A DNA stretch of 14,460 bases from Nocardioidaceae bacterium (GTDB lineage: Bacteria > Actinomycetota > Actinomycetes > Propionibacteriales > Nocardioidaceae): positions 1 through 14,460 of the forward strand of contig JACCVA010000377.1 in assembly GCA_013698435.1 (NCBI GenBank). The letters run 5' to 3'. Shown here piece after piece: positions 13,639 to 14,460 of the stretch. Under the pieces are notes generated by a model that saw nothing but the letters and a program-made list of their open reading frames with translations, did not search any database and had not been told where the DNA came from. Within the stretch, counting starts at the first letter, position 1. Each line of letters starts with the position of its first letter. A program made the position numbers and the translations under genes.

Positions 13639-13854
13639 ATGGCCGGTGACGACAGCGACGGGGCCTTTCGTGGGCGCGATCTTGCGGGTCTCGGCGGGGT
13701 GCTTGTCGGTGCAGTGGTCGCCGGTCTCGTCATCGGTCTGCTCATCGACAATCAGGCTGGGACCTCCCCGACATTCTCGCTCCTCGGTATCGCCGCTGGC
13801 ATTGTTGCAGGCGGCGTCGCCTTCTGGCTTCGGGTACGCTCCGCCCTCAAGTGA
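13639..13854 (+). CDS. atpZ: AtpZ/AtpI-family small membrane protein
   Basis: This 71-residue protein has two transmembrane helices (about 15-36 and 46-65) joined by a short loop DNQAGTSPTF. Their Gly-rich pattern (GGVLVGAVVAGLVIGLLID, then LLGIAAGIVAGG) is typical of the AtpZ/ATPase_gene1 family at the head of ATP synthase operons. In bacilli such proteins, with AtpI, have been linked to Mg2+/Ca2+ handling or c-ring assembly; the role here is unproven. ATG 13639 and GTG 13636 are both plausible. GGGAG (13623-13627) lies 11 and 8 nt from them. An in-frame ATG at 13540 lies upstream of the proximal promoter and adds non-hydrophobic, unconserved sequence, so it is unlikely. The next gene follows after 48 nt. 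The symbol is by family resemblance. Confidence 0.8.
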   Translation: MAGDDSDGAFRGRDLAGLGGVLVGAVVAGLVIGLLIDNQAGTSPTFSLLGIAAGIVAGGVAFWLRVRSALK

Positions 13855-13902
13855 GGGACGTCTCCGTCAGGCTCACAGCGCAGACAAGGCAGGTGACACC
13901 CA

Positions 13903-14310
13903 ATGAACCCACTGGACGACAAGCCGTCGCTCGCCAAGATGCTCAATGACCAGCGCCGTGTCCTCGTGGTTGCCCTGTGCCTCGCCATTGCAGGCTTCTG
14001 GATCTTCGGACCGCTCGGGGAGTGGGATGTCGCGGCCTTCCTCGCTGCGGGCATCGTCTTGGGTCTCGGAAACCACATCGCCACTGAGTACTCGCTGCTG
14101 AAAATGATCACCTCCGGTGCGGCGCTGACCCGTGGCGAGATCGCCGCGTCTGCCCTCGTCCGCCTGCTCCTTGTCGCGGGTGCCGCAGCAGTGGTGGCGA
14201 TCGCCTTCTGGTCGACCGGCATCGTCACGTTGCTGGGGCTGGCTCTCTTCCGTCTGCTCACGCTGGTGATGACCGGGATACCCCTCCTGAAGGAGCTGAG
14301 CAAGGTATGA
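13903..14310 (+). CDS. AtpI-like integral membrane protein of the ATP synthase operon
   Basis: This 135-residue protein has four predicted transmembrane helices (about 19-38, 43-60, 83-102 and 105-126). A charged N terminus contains PSLAKMLNDQRR. It lies directly before atpB and overlaps it by ATGA, the position held by AtpI in many bacteria and by a conserved membrane protein in mycobacteria. AtpI assists assembly of the c-ring in some species; here that is inferred from position and topology. ATG 13903 is preceded by AGGTG (13891-13895) about 7 nt upstream. Sequence similarity to well-studied AtpI is weak by eye, so no symbol is given. Confidence 0.8.
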   Translation: MNPLDDKPSLAKMLNDQRRVLVVALCLAIAGFWIFGPLGEWDVAAFLAAGIVLGLGNHIATEYSLLKMITSGAALTRGEIAASALVRLLLVAGAAAVVAIAFWSTGIVTLLGLALFRLLTLVMTGIPLLKELSKV

Positions 14311-14460
14311 GTGGCTCAATCGTTCGGGCCGAGACCTCGATCGAGATCGGCAACCACACGACCGGCTCGTTCTTGGGCATGACGGTCAACCTCGACACGG
14401 TCTGGACGACGCTGATCGCTGGCGCGATCGTCGTGGGTCTTGGTTTCTGGATGCGCGCCA
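14307..14460 (+). CDS. atpB: ATP synthase Fo subunit a, N-terminal fragment cut by the window end
   Basis: Only the first 51 codons are present; the gene runs off the window. The translation includes EIGNHTTGSFLGMTVNLDT (13-31) and then the first membrane helix (TLIAGAIVVGLGFWMR, about 35-50). This is the typical N terminus of actinobacterial subunit a, which carries the proton half-channels and the essential arginine further on. ATG 14307 overlaps the upstream stop (ATGA), and AAGGAG (14290-14295) lies 11 nt before it. The rest of the atp operon is expected downstream. Confidence 0.93.
   Translation, partial: MSGSIVRAETSIEIGNHTTGSFLGMTVNLDTVWTTLIAGAIVVGLGFWMRA

Noticed and set aside
13428..13649. 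73-codon open frame in the atp control region
   Set aside because: It overlaps the Rex-type palindrome, both -10 boxes and the start of atpZ, and has no recognisable protein features.
1..14460. Search for a novel multi-gene system, prophage, insertion sequence or tRNA gene
   Set aside because: Every large open frame except the first receiver protein has a clear housekeeping assignment in a conserved order; no transposase, integrase, terminal inverted repeats or tRNA-like folds were recognised.

Overview
This 14.46-kb window is a GC-rich, gene-dense stretch of a chromosome from an actinomycete. All genes are on the + strand. The order lysA-hom-thrC-thrB-rho-rpmE-prfA-prmC-tsaC-wecA-(atpZ/atpI)-atpB is the classic actinobacterial neighbourhood, as in mycobacteria. 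Three other signs agree: GTG starts and 1-8 nt overlaps are common, -10 elements have the form TGNTANNNT, and Rho carries a long Arg/Asp/Asn-rich N-terminal insertion. A response regulator and argS directly before lysA suggest a Nocardioides-like lineage, but that placement is only a guess.

Region 1 (1-6812) looks like one translationally coupled operon. It holds a single-domain CheY-like response regulator whose mRNA looks leaderless, then argS, lysA (meso-DAP to lysine), hom (aspartate semialdehyde to homoserine), thrC and thrB (homoserine to threonine). Neighbouring genes overlap by a few bases, except that the chosen argS start follows the regulator by 11 nt. The operon joins arginyl-tRNA charging to the lysine and threonine ends of the aspartate pathway.

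Region 2 (6813-9386) holds rho behind a 258-nt spacer with its own promoter and a structured leader, then rpmE (zinc-type ribosomal protein L31). A perfect 16-bp hairpin after rpmE probably ends this unit. Rho carries ten tandem 5-residue [T/G/S/N]DTSR units inside a long disordered segment.

Region 3 (9387-13306) is a tight run: prfA (release factor 1), prmC (the methyltransferase for its GGQ glutamine), tsaC (threonylcarbamoyl-AMP synthase, for tRNA t6A) and a WecA-type polyprenyl-phosphate GlcNAc-1-P transferase.

Region 4 (13307-14460) is the head of the F1Fo ATP synthase operon. A 332-nt control region comes first, then a small AtpZ/AtpI-type membrane protein, an AtpI-like four-helix protein, and the first 51 codons of atpB, cut by the window end. 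The control region holds a hairpin, an 18-bp palindrome that fits the Rex (NADH/NAD+ sensor) operator layout and covers a -10 element, and a second extended -10 nearer the genes.

Nothing points to mobile DNA, CRISPR, phage or a novel multi-gene system; this is core housekeeping territory. The points worth a second look are regulatory (the putative Rex site on the ATP synthase promoter, the leaderless regulator, possible anti-Shine-Dalgarno sequences in the rho leader) and the repeat-bearing disordered region of Rho.
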